A DNA stretch of 64,000 nucleotides from Bradyrhizobium sp. WSM1417 (GTDB lineage: Bacteria; Pseudomonadota; Alphaproteobacteria; Rhizobiales; Xanthobacteraceae). Both the position numbers and the translations under genes were made by a program. The DNA is taken from positions 970,501 to 1,034,500 of the forward strand of contig NZ_KI911783.1 in the NCBI RefSeq assembly GCF_000515415.1, read 5' to 3'. Below are positions 1 through 10,071 of the stretch, piece after piece. Every line of letters starts with the position of its first letter. Positions within the stretch are counted from its first letter, which is position 1. The notes below the pieces were generated by a model. It was not told where the DNA came from. It was given only the letters and a program-made list of their open reading frames with translations, and made no database searches.

Positions 1-1
1 T

Positions 2-775
2 CAGAAGGGCGGCGTGGGAAAAACAACCACGGCGATCAATCTCGGCACGGCGCTCGCTGCGATCGGCGAACGTGTCCTGATCGTCGATCTCGATCCGCAG
101 GGCAACGCCTCGACCGGCCTCGGCATCGATCGCCGCAACCGCTCCTGTTCCACCTATGACGTTCTGATCGGCGAGGCGAGCTTGCGAGAAGCGGTGGTGT
201 CGACTGCAGTGCCGCGGCTGCATATCGCGCCCTCGACCATGGATCTCTCCGGCCTCGAGCTCGAGCTCGGCACCACGCCCGGTCGTGCGTACAAGCTGCG
301 CGACGCGATCAGCGCGCTCAACAACAACGTCTCGCCAGATGCCGATTACACCTACGTTCTGATCGACTGTCCGCCCTCGCTCAATCTGATCACCGTGAAT
401 GCGATGGCGGCTTCCGACGCGATCCTGGTGCCGCTCCAGTGCGAGTTCTTCGCGCTCGAAGGTCTGTCGCAGTTGCTCCAGACGGTGGAGCAGGTGCGCT
501 CGACGCTCAATCCGAACCTGTCGATCCACGGCATCGTGCTGACCATGTTCGACTCGCGCAACAATCTCTCGAACCAGGTCGTTGCCGACGTTCGGCAGTT
601 CATGGGCGAGAAGGTCTACAAGACCATGATCCCGCGCAACGTGCGCATCTCGGAGGCGCCGTCCTACGGCAAGCCGGTGCTGGTTTACGATCTCAAATGC
701 GTCGGCAGCGAAGCTTATCTGCGGCTCGCCACCGAAGTGATCCAGCGCGAGCGCGAGCTGCGGACGACGCATTAG
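2..775 (+). CDS. parA: Chromosome partitioning ATPase ParA (5' end cut by window)
   Basis: ParA/Soj-family ATPase that, with ParB, segregates the chromosomal origin. The frame is open from the first bases, and the deviant Walker A (QKGGVGKTT) is encoded at the very edge, so about the first 10-30 residues lie outside the window; the GTG at 14 encodes the Val inside the P-loop and is not the start. The switch region DLDPQGNAS and Walker B-like VLIDCPPSL are present, and the C-terminal half (MFDSRNNLSNQV, IPRNVRISEAPSYGKP) is typical of chromosomal ParA. parB follows on the same strand after a 141-bp spacer holding a palindromic repeat. Confidence 0.95.
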   Translation, partial: QKGGVGKTTTAINLGTALAAIGERVLIVDLDPQGNASTGLGIDRRNRSCSTYDVLIGEASLREAVVSTAVPRLHIAPSTMDLSGLELELGTTPGRAYKLRDAISALNNNVSPDADYTYVLIDCPPSLNLITVNAMAASDAILVPLQCEFFALEGLSQLLQTVEQVRSTLNPNLSIHGIVLTMFDSRNNLSNQVVADVRQFMGEKVYKTMIPRNVRISEAPSYGKPVLVYDLKCVGSEAYLRLATEVIQRERELRTTH

Positions 776-782
776 AGGTGCT

Positions 783-868
783 GTAGGGTGGGCAAAGGCG
801 TCTTCGCCGTGCCCACCATCTTCCGCACATGACTAACTGGTGGGCACGCTTCGCTTTGCCTACCCTAC
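783..868. repeat. Palindromic intergenic repeat (GTAGGGTGGGC family)
   Basis: Imperfect inverted repeat between parA and parB. It starts GTAGGGTGGGCAAAG and ends CTTTGCCTACCCTAC, so the transcript could fold into a long hairpin. The same GTAGGGTGGG head occurs in the more perfect copy at 13811-13896, which suggests a dispersed family. Its effect on parB expression is unknown. Confidence 0.7.
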
Positions 869-916
869 GACAATTCAGTTCTGGAGTGCTGCACCGTGAA
901 TCCAAGGGAGCTGGCG

Positions 917-1801
917 ATGGCCGACGAAGCGCGTTCGCGATTGGGCCGGGGTCTTGCGAGTCTGATCGGTGATGTCGGCGGCGAGGCCCAGCATGTCGAT
1001 CGGCCGCGCGCGCAACGCAAGGTGCCGATCGAGTTCATCAAACCCAATCCGCGCAACCCGCGCCGCACCTTTTCGGAAAGCGAGCTCAGGGAGCTCAGCG
1101 ATTCGATCAAGCAGCATGGTGTGATCCAGCCGATCGTGGTCCGCCCGGTGAAGGGGGCGCAGGACCGCTTCGAGATCATCGCCGGCGAGCGGCGCTGGCG
1201 CGCGTCGCAAATGGCCGGCCTGCACGAAGTGCCGATCGTTCCCGTCGACATCAGCGACAGCGATGCGCTGGAGTTTGCGATCGTCGAGAACGTGCAGCGG
1301 GAAGACCTCAACCCGATGGAAGAGGCGCTCGGCTATCACGCGCTCGCCAACGAGTTTAAACGCAGCCAGGACGACATCGCCAAAGTCGTCGGCAAGAGCC
1401 GCAGCCACATCGCCAATATGATGCGGCTGACCAAGCTTCCCGCCGAGGTGCAAGCGTTGATCACGAGCGGCGACCTGACCGCCGGTCATGCCCGCGCGCT
1501 GATCGGCGTGCCTGATCCGCTCGCGGCTGCCAAGCGCATCGTGGAAGAGGGCCTCAACGTCCGCCAGACCGAGGCGCTGGCGCATGAAGAGGGCGTGCCG
1601 GAGCGTAAGCCGCAGAAGGCGCGCACGGGGGCGAAGGAAAAGGACCCCGACACGGTCGACCTCGAGAAGCGCGTCAGCGACGCGCTCGGGCTCAAGGTCA
1701 CGGTGAGCCACCGCGATCCCGGCGGCTCAGTGCAGATCAACTACCGCAACCTCGATCAGCTCGACGAGGTCATGCGGCGGTTGGCGAAGGGCGCGCTGTA
1801 G
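917..1801 (+). CDS. parB: Chromosome partitioning protein ParB
   Basis: Centromere-binding CTPase that spreads from parS sites and stimulates ParA. The 294-residue protein has the ParB N-terminal box (EIIAGERRWRA), the ENVQREDLNPMEEA segment, a helix-turn-helix around IAKVVGKSRSHIANMMRL, and a C-terminal dimerisation region. The ATG at 917 is chosen because AAGGGAG ends 6 nt before it; an in-frame GTG at 896 lacks such a site. It follows parA on the same strand. No obvious parS palindrome was seen in the window. Confidence 0.96.
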   Translation: MADEARSRLGRGLASLIGDVGGEAQHVDRPRAQRKVPIEFIKPNPRNPRRTFSESELRELSDSIKQHGVIQPIVVRPVKGAQDRFEIIAGERRWRASQMAGLHEVPIVPVDISDSDALEFAIVENVQREDLNPMEEALGYHALANEFKRSQDDIAKVVGKSRSHIANMMRLTKLPAEVQALITSGDLTAGHARALIGVPDPLAAAKRIVEEGLNVRQTEALAHEEGVPERKPQKARTGAKEKDPDTVDLEKRVSDALGLKVTVSHRDPGGSVQINYRNLDQLDEVMRRLAKGAL

Positions 1802-1851
1802 GCCGCTTGGTGTCGTCCTGGCGAAAGCCAGGACCCATGGCCCATCCACAC

Positions 1852-1936
1852 GTCATTGCGAGCGCAGCGACGCAATCCAGAATCTTTCCCCGGAGAGATT
1901 CTGGATTGCTTCGTCGCAAGGGCTCCTCGCAATGAC
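1852..1936. repeat. Palindromic intergenic repeat (GTCATTGCGAG family)
   Basis: Long inverted repeat between parB and holA. It starts GTCATTGCGAG and ends CTCGCAATGAC, with an inner pair AATCCAGAATC / GATTCTGGATT. A close copy lies at 9977-10054. It sits between convergent genes and may act as a bidirectional terminator-like structure. A smaller inverted repeat, CCTGGCGAAAGCCAGG, precedes it at about 1817. Confidence 0.75.
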
Positions 1937-1956
1937 GAGGCAACAGAACGGCGTGC

Positions 1957-2985
1957 TCAGCCCCGCCGCTTCGCGTTCGCGGCGATCGCCATCAGCGTGC
2001 GCTGAGCGATGGCGGCGGCGAGGATGGATTGCTTGCGGGTGTCCAGCGCGGCGGTCGCGAGCTGCTCGATGATGGCGGCGAGCCGCGCCACGCTGAAATT
2101 ACGCAGTGCGGTTTCGACCGCGGGCTTCCGCGAAAAATGCAGGCGCGGATAGCCGCTGTCGAGCACCGCGGAAGCGGGCGTGCCGTCGGCGATTGCGAGC
2201 GCCGATTTGTGCAGCCACGCCGCCTGACGCTGCGCCGCAGAGATGATCACGCCGGGGTAGGTGCCGGCGATCATGGCTTTGGCAAACTCGCTCTCGACGA
2301 TCTCGGGCCGGCCGGCGAAGGCGCCATCGACGATCGGATCGAGTTTCAGCTCCGACGCATCGGCGACGACAGCCATCACGTCATCCAGCGTGATCTCGCC
2401 CTTGCCATGGGCATAGAGCGTGAGCTTGCGCAGCTCGTTGCGCGAGGCCTGCCGGTCGCCGCCGAGGAACGACATCAGCGCCGCGCGGGCATCCTGCGCG
2501 ATGCGCAAATTGGCGATGCGGAGCTCGTCTTCCATCAGCTTGGCAAGGTCGCGCTCGGTATCGGGATAGCAGGCGATCGCGACGGCCGCCTTGGCGCGTT
2601 CGCAGGCTTTGCGTAGTGGCGATTCCGGGCGCAGCTCGCCGGCCTCGATCACGATGCGGCAATCCCTGACGCCCATCTCCGCCAGCGTGTCGATAGCGCT
2701 GGCAAAGCTGCGCGAGCCGGCGCGCACGCGGATGGCGCGGCGACCGCCGAACAGCGGCACCGTCATGGCTTCGTCGACGAGGCGCGACGGCTCGGCGGAG
2801 AGCTCGTCACCATCGACCTTGACCAGCGAGAAGGGATCATTGGGATCGTCGACAGCCGAGGCGATCAGCGCATCCGCGCGTTCGCGGACCAGGCCGGCGT
2901 CAGGACCATAGAGCAGGATGATCGGACGGCCCGCATCGGGGCGGGCGAGAAAGGCGTCGATCTCTTTTCCGCGCAGCGCGACCAT
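1957..2985 (-). CDS. holA: DNA polymerase III subunit delta
   Basis: Delta subunit of the clamp loader, which opens the beta sliding clamp during replication. It has 342 residues, the usual size. The N-terminal segment RPIILLYGPDAGLVRERADAL and the middle segment ALMSFLGGDRQASRNELRKL are typical of HolA, and the sequence ends in Ala-rich helices. It lies 47 bp downstream of lptE on the same strand, so leuS-lptE-holA is probably one operon, an order common in alphaproteobacteria. Confidence 0.92.
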   Translation of the reverse strand: MVALRGKEIDAFLARPDAGRPIILLYGPDAGLVRERADALIASAVDDPNDPFSLVKVDGDELSAEPSRLVDEAMTVPLFGGRRAIRVRAGSRSFASAIDTLAEMGVRDCRIVIEAGELRPESPLRKACERAKAAVAIACYPDTERDLAKLMEDELRIANLRIAQDARAALMSFLGGDRQASRNELRKLTLYAHGKGEITLDDVMAVVADASELKLDPIVDGAFAGRPEIVESEFAKAMIAGTYPGVIISAAQRQAAWLHKSALAIADGTPASAVLDSGYPRLHFSRKPAVETALRNFSVARLAAIIEQLATAALDTRKQSILAAAIAQRTLMAIAANAKRRG

Positions 2986-3032
2986 GTTGCCTGGGATTCG
3001 TCATTCCGGGCGAACCGGGGTGACGGGATGAA

Positions 3033-3584
3033 TTAAGTGCCCGCGGTGAAGAACGAGGCGAGGCGAGTCGTGATGTTCTCGGCGATCTCGTTGGCGGCAC
3101 GATCCTCGGCATCACGTACCGCGCGGTTGCGGCTGAAACGCTGATAGGAGCCGGGCATGTCGTAGGACACGCGGGAGAACGTCGTGCCGGTCATCACCGA
3201 CTTGCCACTGACGACCTCGATCAGATTGTACTGGGCGTCGAGGCCGTAATTTTCGCTGCTCGGCAGGCCGGTATTGGGATCGACGATCAGCGACGTCTTG
3301 CTGCTTACGAAGCGGATCTCGAGGCGGTGGGTCGGCGGCATGCCGGTGGCGGTGCCATAGAGCTTGAAGGCCAGCGCGTTGCGGACCTCGACGCCGACGC
3401 GGGCTTCGCGCGAGGCATTGGCTTTGGCGATCGGGGGCAGATCGACCCCCATCAGCTTCTCGCGCAGGCCGGGCGTGCCGTCGGTGTGCTCGGCATACAT
3501 CGGGTGGAAGCAGCCGGCCGTCATTGCCGCCAGTGCGGCGACCGCCAGCAAGCGGGCTGCGATGCGGATCCTAGCCGACAACAT
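3033..3584 (-). CDS. lptE: LPS-assembly lipoprotein LptE
   Basis: Outer-membrane lipoprotein that plugs and assembles LptD, the pore inserting lipopolysaccharide. The 183-residue protein starts with a basic/hydrophobic signal peptide ending in a lipobox (MTAGC, Cys25), where lipid would be attached. The rest is a small alpha/beta domain, and the C-terminal [16 protein letters not shown] segment resembles alphaproteobacterial LptE. Its start overlaps the last 14 nt of leuS, indicating translational coupling; holA follows. Sequence conservation in this family is low, so the call leans on context. Confidence 0.88.
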   Translation of the reverse strand: MLSARIRIAARLLAVAALAAMTAGCFHPMYAEHTDGTPGLREKLMGVDLPPIAKANASREARVGVEVRNALAFKLYGTATGMPPTHRLEIRFVSSKTSLIVDPNTGLPSSENYGLDAQYNLIEVVSGKSVMTGTTFSRVSYDMPGSYQRFSRNRAVRDAEDRAANEIAENITTRLASFFTAGT

Positions 3585-6195
3585 TCACGATCCTCTTGGG
3601 GACGATAATCACCTTGCGGACGGGCTTGCCGTCCAGGGCCAGTTTTACCGCATCAAGGGCCAAAACGGCAGCCTCGATTTCCGGATTCTCGGCCGCTGTT
3701 GCAACTGTGACCTCACCCCGCTTCTTGCCGTTGACCTGAACCACCAGGGTCACACTGTCTTCAACCAGCAAATCGCGTTCGATTTGGGGCCAATTGACCT
3801 CGGAAACCAGCCCGCTGTGCCCGAGAACCTGCCAGCACTCCTCAGCCAGGTGCGGCATCATCGGGGAGAACAGCTGGACCAGGATCTGGCTGGCCTCCCG
3901 GATCGCCCAGGCCAAATCTGGGGCCGGCTGGCCGGGGCGCTGCAAGACCTCCGCGAATGAATTGGTGAATTCGCGGATATGGGCGAGGCAGACGTTGAAG
4001 TGCAGGCGCTCGATCCCGGTGGTGACCTTGTCCAGCGCGCCATGGGCGGCCTTGCGCAAGGCGGTGGCGTCCGGGCCGAAGCTGGCGGGCCGGGCCGCCG
4101 GCGCGGCCTTGCCGGCTTCAACAGAGTCGCTCACCAGCCGCCACAGCCGCTGCACGAAGCGAGAGGCGCCCTGGACGCGCTCGTCGCTCCAGATCACGTC
4201 GCGCTCGGGCGGGGAATCCGACAGCATGAACCAGCGCGCGACGTCGGCGCCATAGGTCTCGATGATGTCGTCGGGATCGACCGTGTTCTTCTTCGACTTC
4301 GACATCTTCTCGATCGGGCCGATCTGGATGTCTTCACCTGACGTCAGCAGCGTGGCGCGGCGGCCGTTGGCGCCGGTCTCGACCTTCACCTCGACCGGCT
4401 GGACGTAGGTGCCGTCGGCCTTCTGATAGGTCTCGTGCACCACCATACCCTGCGTGAACATGCCGGCGAACGGCTCGTCCAATGCGATGTGCCCGGTCGC
4501 CTTCATCGCGCGCGTGAAGAAGCGGCTGTAGAGCAGATGTAGGATCGCGTGCTCGACACCGCCGATATACTGGTCGACCGGCAGCATCCGGTTGGCGACC
4601 TCTGGCGTCGTCGGCGCGTTCTCGTTCCAGGGATCGGTGAAACGCGCAAAGTACCAGGACGAATCCACGAAGGTGTCCATGGTGTCGGTTTCACGCTGCG
4701 CCTTGCCGCCGCATTGCGGACAGGTCACGTGCTTCCAGGTCGGATGATGATCGAGCGCGTTGCCCGGCTTGTCGAAGCTCACATCCTCCGGCAGCACCAC
4801 CGGCAGCTCGGAATCCGGCACCGGCACCACGTCGCACTTCGGACAGTGGATGACGGGGATCGGGCAGCCCCAATAGCGCTGGCGCGAAATGCCCCAGTCG
4901 CGCAGGCGGAAGTTCACCTGGCGCTCGCCGACCGGCGCGTTGCCGCGCAGCTCAGTCTCGAGACGCTTCGCCACGTCGTCCTTGGCCTGATCGATGGTCA
5001 TGCCGTCGAGGAAGCGCGAATTGATCATGCGGCCGTCACCGTCATAGGCGGTATCGGTGATGACAAACGTCTTCGGATCCTGGCCCTCGGGGCACACCAC
5101 CGGCGTGTTGCCGAGAGCATACTTGTTGACGAAGTCGAGGTCGCGCTGGTCGTGGGCGGGACAGCCGAAAATGGCGCCGGTGCCGTATTCCATCAGCACG
5201 AAGTTGGCGACATAGACCGGCAGCTTCCAGGAGGGATCGAACGGGTGAACCGCGCGGATGCCGGTGTCAAAACCCTGCTTCTCGGCGGTGTCGATCACTT
5301 CCTGCGCGGTGCCGATCTTTTTGATCTCACCGATGAACTCGGCGAGCGCAGGGTTTTTGGCGGCGGCCGCCTGCGCCAGCGGATGATCGGCCGAGATCGC
5401 CATGAACTTCGCGCCGAACAGCGTGTCCGGGCGCGTCGTGAAAATCTTCAGCTCGCTCTCGCCGGCCGGCGTCGTCGCCGCGTCGAGTGCGAAGCGGATC
5501 AGCAGGCCCTCGGACCGGCCGATCCAGTTGCGCTGCATCAGCCGCACCTTGTCGGGCCAGCGGTCCAGCGTATCCAGCGCTGACAGCAGCTCCTGCGAGT
5601 ACTTCGTGATCTTGAAGACCCACTGGTTCATTTCCCGTTGCTCGACAACGGCACCCGAACGCCAGCCTTTCCCGTCGATCACCTGCTCGTTGGCGAGCAC
5701 GGTCATGTCGACGGGGTCCCAGTTCACCTTGCGCTTTTCGCGCTCGGCGAGGCCTTCGCGCAGGAAGTCCAGAAACAGCTTCTGCTGGTGCTTGTAGTAG
5801 GAGGGATCGCAGGTCGCGATCTCGCGGCTCCAGTCCAGCGACAGCCCGATCGAGCGGAGCTGCTTCTTCATCGCGGCGATGTTGTCGTAGGTCCAGGCCT
5901 TCGGCGCCACCTTGCGCTCGATCGCGGCGTTCTCGGCCGGCAGGCCGAAAGCGTCCCAGCCCATCGGGTGCAGCACGTTGAAACCCTTGGCGCGCATGAA
6001 GCGGGCCAGCACGTCGCCGAGCGTGTAATTGCGGACATGGCCGATATGGATGCGCCCCGACGGGTAGGGGAACATCTCCAGCACATAATATTTCGGCCGC
6101 GGATCGTCGTTCTTGGAGACGAAGATCGCCTGTTGGTCCCAGGCGGCTTGCCAGCGCGGTTCGGCGTCGCGGGCGTTGTAGCGTTCGGAGGTCAT
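3571..6195 (-). CDS. leuS: Leucyl-tRNA synthetase
   Basis: Class Ia aminoacyl-tRNA synthetase that charges tRNA-Leu. Full length at 874 residues. The HIGH signature is at residues 50-53 (within [15 protein letters not shown]) and the KMSKS loop near 632-636 (EKMSKSKKN). The CP1 editing domain lies between them ([15 protein letters not shown]), along with the LeuS-type zinc region ([15 protein letters not shown]). The C-terminal anticodon-binding part is intact. First gene of the leuS-lptE-holA run. Confidence 0.98.
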   Translation of the reverse strand: MTSERYNARDAEPRWQAAWDQQAIFVSKNDDPRPKYYVLEMFPYPSGRIHIGHVRNYTLGDVLARFMRAKGFNVLHPMGWDAFGLPAENAAIERKVAPKAWTYDNIAAMKKQLRSIGLSLDWSREIATCDPSYYKHQQKLFLDFLREGLAEREKRKVNWDPVDMTVLANEQVIDGKGWRSGAVVEQREMNQWVFKITKYSQELLSALDTLDRWPDKVRLMQRNWIGRSEGLLIRFALDAATTPAGESELKIFTTRPDTLFGAKFMAISADHPLAQAAAAKNPALAEFIGEIKKIGTAQEVIDTAEKQGFDTGIRAVHPFDPSWKLPVYVANFVLMEYGTGAIFGCPAHDQRDLDFVNKYALGNTPVVCPEGQDPKTFVITDTAYDGDGRMINSRFLDGMTIDQAKDDVAKRLETELRGNAPVGERQVNFRLRDWGISRQRYWGCPIPVIHCPKCDVVPVPDSELPVVLPEDVSFDKPGNALDHHPTWKHVTCPQCGGKAQRETDTMDTFVDSSWYFARFTDPWNENAPTTPEVANRMLPVDQYIGGVEHAILHLLYSRFFTRAMKATGHIALDEPFAGMFTQGMVVHETYQKADGTYVQPVEVKVETGANGRRATLLTSGEDIQIGPIEKMSKSKKNTVDPDDIIETYGADVARWFMLSDSPPERDVIWSDERVQGASRFVQRLWRLVSDSVEAGKAAPAARPASFGPDATALRKAAHGALDKVTTGIERLHFNVCLAHIREFTNSFAEVLQRPGQPAPDLAWAIREASQILVQLFSPMMPHLAEECWQVLGHSGLVSEVNWPQIERDLLVEDSVTLVVQVNGKKRGEVTVATAAENPEIEAAVLALDAVKLALDGKPVRKVIIVPKRIVNVVG

Positions 6196-6387
6196 GGAAT
6201 CGTTGGGTTTTCGTGGATCTGGGCCGTCAAAGACGGCGGACTAGGCCATAGAAGTCCTCAAGGGGTCAATGGGTTGCCGCAATCTGGGAACCTTCGGCGC
6301 TGCACCGCAGAACTACTGAGGCCGCGTTGGGGCGTGATTAAGGGGTCGATGCGAGTTTGCGACTGACCAGAACCCTCAAGATTTGCG

Positions 6388-7434
6388 ATGGACGCCAGCT
6401 TCGACGATCTCGACCGCGACTACGCCGCCTCCATCGCCGAGCGGGCGATGCGCAGCATGGCCGAACAGGGAATCCCGCCGACGCCGCCCAATTTTGCCGT
6501 CTGGTTTCGCTATTTCGCGGGCAGCCATGACGATCTGCGCAACGCCATCGACCTCCTGATCGATCATAACCGTCCCTTCGACGTCAGGACCAATCAGGAT
6601 CTGTTCGAGACCTATGTCGCGCCCAAGGGGGGCGCTAGCGTCTCGGAGACATCGGAGCGGCTGCATGCTCTCATGGGGGCGGCGAAGGATTTTCTAGCAA
6701 CCGCGATCGCCGACAACCACTCCCAGATGCAGGCGATCAACGAGGTTGCCGACCAGGGCAAGGCCGGTGTCGACCCAAAAGCGCTGGTCGCCCAGCTCAT
6801 GAACGAGTTGGGGCGCGCCGCCGCCCGCGCGACGCGGCTCGAGGCAGGCTTTGCGGAAAAGACCCGCGAGCTCGACGTGATCCGCGCCTCTCTCTCCAAA
6901 TCAGAGGAGCGTGCCCGGACCGATACGCTCACAGGCCTCGCCAACCGCCGGGCGCTCGATGAATTCCTGCGCAAGGCGCAGACAACTGCGGACTGGGGCG
7001 AGCCGCTCAGCGTGCTGATGCTCGACATCGACCACTTCAAGACCTTCAACGACAGTTTCGGCCACGGCGTCGGCGACCAGGTGCTGCGCCTGATGGCCAA
7101 GGTGCTGCGCGAAAAGGTCCGCGAGCAGGACCTGTCGGCCCGCTATGGCGGCGAGGAGCTGATCGCGGTGTTGCCGGATGCCGATCTCGCCGTCTGCGCC
7201 CAGATTGCCGAGCGCATCAGGCACGCGATCGCGGAATGCAGGATCACGCGCCGGTCGACCGGCGAGGTCCTGCCCCATATCAGCGTGTCGATCGGCGTTG
7301 CGCAGTACCGGAGCGGCGAAGCGATCACCGATCTCATCGAGCGCTGCGATCGCGCGCTCTATCTCGCCAAGAACAGCGGCCGCAATCGCGTGGTCACCGA
7401 GACCGAACTCGATGGCGCCGGGGCGGCGGGTTAG
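6388..7434 (+). CDS. Cytoplasmic diguanylate cyclase (GGDEF)
   Basis: Makes cyclic di-GMP from two GTP. The 348-residue protein has an N-terminal helical region of about 170 residues with no recognised sensor domain, then a GGDEF domain (about 175-340) with the active-site loop RYGGEEL near 252-258 and substrate-binding DIDHFKTFND. No membrane segment is seen. The fold end SRAL-type motif is DRALYLAKNSGRN. It ends 3 bp from the convergent end of a second, membrane-bound cyclase, so the two are neighbours but not co-transcribed. Confidence 0.93.
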   Translation: MDASFDDLDRDYAASIAERAMRSMAEQGIPPTPPNFAVWFRYFAGSHDDLRNAIDLLIDHNRPFDVRTNQDLFETYVAPKGGASVSETSERLHALMGAAKDFLATAIADNHSQMQAINEVADQGKAGVDPKALVAQLMNELGRAAARATRLEAGFAEKTRELDVIRASLSKSEERARTDTLTGLANRRALDEFLRKAQTTADWGEPLSVLMLDIDHFKTFNDSFGHGVGDQVLRLMAKVLREKVREQDLSARYGGEELIAVLPDADLAVCAQIAERIRHAIAECRITRRSTGEVLPHISVSIGVAQYRSGEAITDLIERCDRALYLAKNSGRNRVVTETELDGAGAAG

Positions 7435-7437
7435 CCC

Positions 7438-9159
7438 TCAACCCGCCATCATCATTTCCGCCGCGCCGCTGTCGATCACGGTGATGCCGTGTTCGACGAC
7501 GTTGTTGCGACCGCGGTGCTTGGCGGCGTAGAGCGCGGCGTCGGCGGCTTCGATCAAATCACCCGGACGCAAGCTCTCGTTTGGCTTTGTCGCGGCAACG
7601 CCGATCGAGACGGTGACGATCATGTGGTCGGAGGTGATGTGCGGCAGGCACAGTCTCAGCACGGCCGCGCGCGCCTGTTCGCCGATTTCGACGGCGCGCG
7701 CCACGTCGGTGTTCGGCAGCAACAGGCAGAATTCTTCGCCGCCGTAGCGGGCCGCGAAGCCCATCGTGTCGGCGGCGATGCCGGACAGCGACTCGCCGAG
7801 CCTGGTCAGGCAGGAATCGCCTTCGAGATGGCCATAGGTGTCGTTGAACAGCTTGAAATGGTCGACGTCGATCATCAGAAGCGCGAGGTCGCTGCCATAT
7901 TGCTGCGCGCGCATCCATTCGAAGTCGAGCCGGCTCTGGAAGCCGCGGCGGTTGGCGAGCCCCGACAACATGTCGATCGAGGCCATCACCGTGAGCCGGT
8001 CATTGCTCGCCATCAGCTCGCGTTCGCGCTGGCTGAGCTGCGCGGCCATCGCGTTGAACGCGCGGGCCAGCGGCACGAACTCGGACGGCAGGCGATTGCG
8101 CGCGGCACGCGCCGACAGATCGCCCTCGCCCAGACGCTTGGCCATGTCGGCGAGCATCCTGATCGGCTTGATCACCAGTTTCTCGGCTGCGATCAGCGCG
8201 CCGAGCAGCACGAATAGCACGACGAAAGCCAGCTGAAGATAGGCGGTGCGGATGTCGCGGCTCACGGCCGCGGACACCTTATCCTCGTCGATGCTGGCGA
8301 TCAGGCGGGCATTGGTCCCGGCGATGCGGATAAAGCTGACCGCGCGGCGGGAGCCGTCGGCTGCGAGGAAAGAGAGTGAGCCTTCGTCCTGGTCAGACCT
8401 CAGCGCCTTGTCGGCGATCGCGGACATCAGCGGCATGTTGTCGAGCGGACGTCCGATCGCGCTGTGCTGGTCGGCCGGTGCGGCCAGCACGGTACCGGCG
8501 CTGTCGACCAGGACGGCCGTGATGCCGGCGCGGCCACCCAGATTGCTCATGACCTTCGACATCCAGTCGAGGTTGACGGTGGCGAGCACGACCGCATCCG
8601 CTTGGCCGCTGAAGGCGGACACCGGGTAAACCGCCATGACGGTTGGTGTCGGCACGGGGCGCGACAGGATGAAGTCGCTCAGCACAAAGCGGCCGGTTTC
8701 CTGCGCCTGCTGGAAGTACGGCCGGTCGCTGAGGTCTAGGCCGACATACATGTTGTTGGTGGCGCATTGGATGCGCCCGTCCTGGCCGGCGATCAGGAGC
8801 GTGCGGATCCAGGGAAGATTCGACGGCAGGCTCGCGCGCAGCACGTCGCAGCTCTTGCTGATGCCGCCGGCGGAGGCGCGGATGAAAGCTTCCGATTTCA
8901 GGATGGTCTCGACCGACGAGATCACCTCGCGCTGCGCGTCGGCGCTGTGTCTTGCCACGGTGGTGAATTCGGCTGTGGCCTGCGCGATCTGCCGCGTGCG
9001 CGTGTCTTCGAGCGAGCGGATGCGCTCGAACATCAAAGGCGTCACCAGAATCACCGCGAGCAACGCAAGCCGCGCCCGGATTCCGAGAACCTGCTTGAGT
9101 TTCGCTCGTTTGCGGTTGAAACTGACGTTTGCCATCTTCGCTGCCCACCCCGGCGCCAA
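7438..9159 (-). CDS. Membrane diguanylate cyclase: Cache-HAMP-GGDEF
   Basis: 573 residues. A membrane segment lies near residues 28-45, followed by a periplasmic double-Cache-like sensor of about 260 residues (RTLLIAGQDGRIQC, GLDLSDRPYFQQA), a second membrane segment near 312-335, a HAMP linker, and a GGDEF domain with RYGGEEF near 472 and DVDHFKLFNDTYG. It should convert an external signal, probably a small carboxylate or amino acid given the Cache fold, into c-di-GMP. The start could be at 9159 or at the internal ATG at 9135; both leave the first membrane segment intact. Confidence 0.92.
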   Translation of the reverse strand: MAPGWAAKMANVSFNRKRAKLKQVLGIRARLALLAVILVTPLMFERIRSLEDTRTRQIAQATAEFTTVARHSADAQREVISSVETILKSEAFIRASAGGISKSCDVLRASLPSNLPWIRTLLIAGQDGRIQCATNNMYVGLDLSDRPYFQQAQETGRFVLSDFILSRPVPTPTVMAVYPVSAFSGQADAVVLATVNLDWMSKVMSNLGGRAGITAVLVDSAGTVLAAPADQHSAIGRPLDNMPLMSAIADKALRSDQDEGSLSFLAADGSRRAVSFIRIAGTNARLIASIDEDKVSAAVSRDIRTAYLQLAFVVLFVLLGALIAAEKLVIKPIRMLADMAKRLGEGDLSARAARNRLPSEFVPLARAFNAMAAQLSQRERELMASNDRLTVMASIDMLSGLANRRGFQSRLDFEWMRAQQYGSDLALLMIDVDHFKLFNDTYGHLEGDSCLTRLGESLSGIAADTMGFAARYGGEEFCLLLPNTDVARAVEIGEQARAAVLRLCLPHITSDHMIVTVSIGVAATKPNESLRPGDLIEAADAALYAAKHRGRNNVVEHGITVIDSGAAEMMMAG

Positions 9160-9243
9160 GGTAAAGCAAAGGGTTCAAAAACTCTTTCTTGAACCCGGTA
9201 AAATTAGAACTACCTCCGCAACAATCAGCTCCGATGCGACATC

Positions 9244-9933
9244 ATGACCGAAGCCAACGCCGAGCCGCTAACCGGCCATTCACCAAACGCGCTCGCCGCG
9301 GTCGAAGCCGAAATCGCGCGCGCCTGCAAGGATGCGCGGCGCGAACGTGCCTCCGTGACGCTGATCGCGGTATCGAAAACTTTCGCCGCGGATGCAATTA
9401 CCCCGGTCATCGCCGCCGGACAGCGCGTATTCGGCGAGAATCGCGTGCAGGAGGCCAAAGGCAAGTGGCCCGCGTTAACTTCTGTTTACTCCGATATCGC
9501 GCTGCATCTGATCGGTCCGCTGCAATCCAACAAGGCGAAAGAGGCGGTCGCGCTGTTCGATGCCATCCATTCGGTCGACCGCCCGAGCATTTGCCAGGCG
9601 TTAGCCAAGGAAATCGAATCCCAGAACAAGCACCCGGAATTGTTCGTCCAGATCAATATCGGTGAGGAGCCGCAGAAGGCCGGCATCGCCCCCGGCGAGG
9701 CCGATGCTTTCATCGCGAGCTGCCGCGACACCTACGGTCTGACGATCTCGGGGCTGATGTGCATCCCGCCAGTAGACGAGCCGCCGGCGGCGCATTTCGC
9801 GCTGACCGCCAAAATCGCCGCGCGCAATGGATTGAAGAAGCTCTCGATGGGCATGAGCGCGGATTATGCGACCGCGATCATGCTCGGCGCCACCCATGTG
9901 CGCGTGGGAAGTGCGATCTTCGGACACCGGTGA
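9244..9933 (+). CDS. YggS/PLPBP-family pyridoxal phosphate homeostasis protein
   Basis: PLP-binding single-domain protein that buffers pyridoxal 5'-phosphate; it has no known catalytic activity. The 229 residues fit the family. The PLP-lysine is in LIAVSKTF, followed by FGENRVQEAKGKW, the LIGPLQSNKAKEAV strand, VQINIGEE and the phosphate-binding LSMGMSADYATAI...THVRVGSAIFG. Divergent from the membrane cyclase, 84 bp apart. A GTCATTGCGAG-type repeat follows it. Confidence 0.95.
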   Translation: MTEANAEPLTGHSPNALAAVEAEIARACKDARRERASVTLIAVSKTFAADAITPVIAAGQRVFGENRVQEAKGKWPALTSVYSDIALHLIGPLQSNKAKEAVALFDAIHSVDRPSICQALAKEIESQNKHPELFVQINIGEEPQKAGIAPGEADAFIASCRDTYGLTISGLMCIPPVDEPPAAHFALTAKIAARNGLKKLSMGMSADYATAIMLGATHVRVGSAIFGHR

Positions 9934-9976
9934 GAGCCGTCATTGACAGCAGGGCCCCATACGAACTCTCGATTTC

Positions 9977-10054
9977 GTCATTGCGAGCGGAGCGAAGCAA
10001 TCCAGAGTCCCTCCGCGGAAAGATTCTGGATTGCTTCGCTGCGCTCGCAATGAC
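9977..10054. repeat. Palindromic intergenic repeat (GTCATTGCGAG family)
   Basis: Second copy of the element at 1852-1936: GTCATTGCGAGCGG at one end, CGCTCGCAATGAC at the other, with inner AATCCAGA / TCTGGATT arms. It lies between convergent genes, as does the first copy. Confidence 0.75.
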
Positions 10055-10071
10055 GGTGGTGTATGCGGGGT

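Noticed and set aside
1..1801. parS centromere site near parAB
   Set aside because: No TGTTTCACGTGAAACA-like palindrome was found by eye.
4549..5583. Plus-strand frame opposite leuS
   Set aside because: leuS is complete on the other strand with HIGH and KMSKS motifs.
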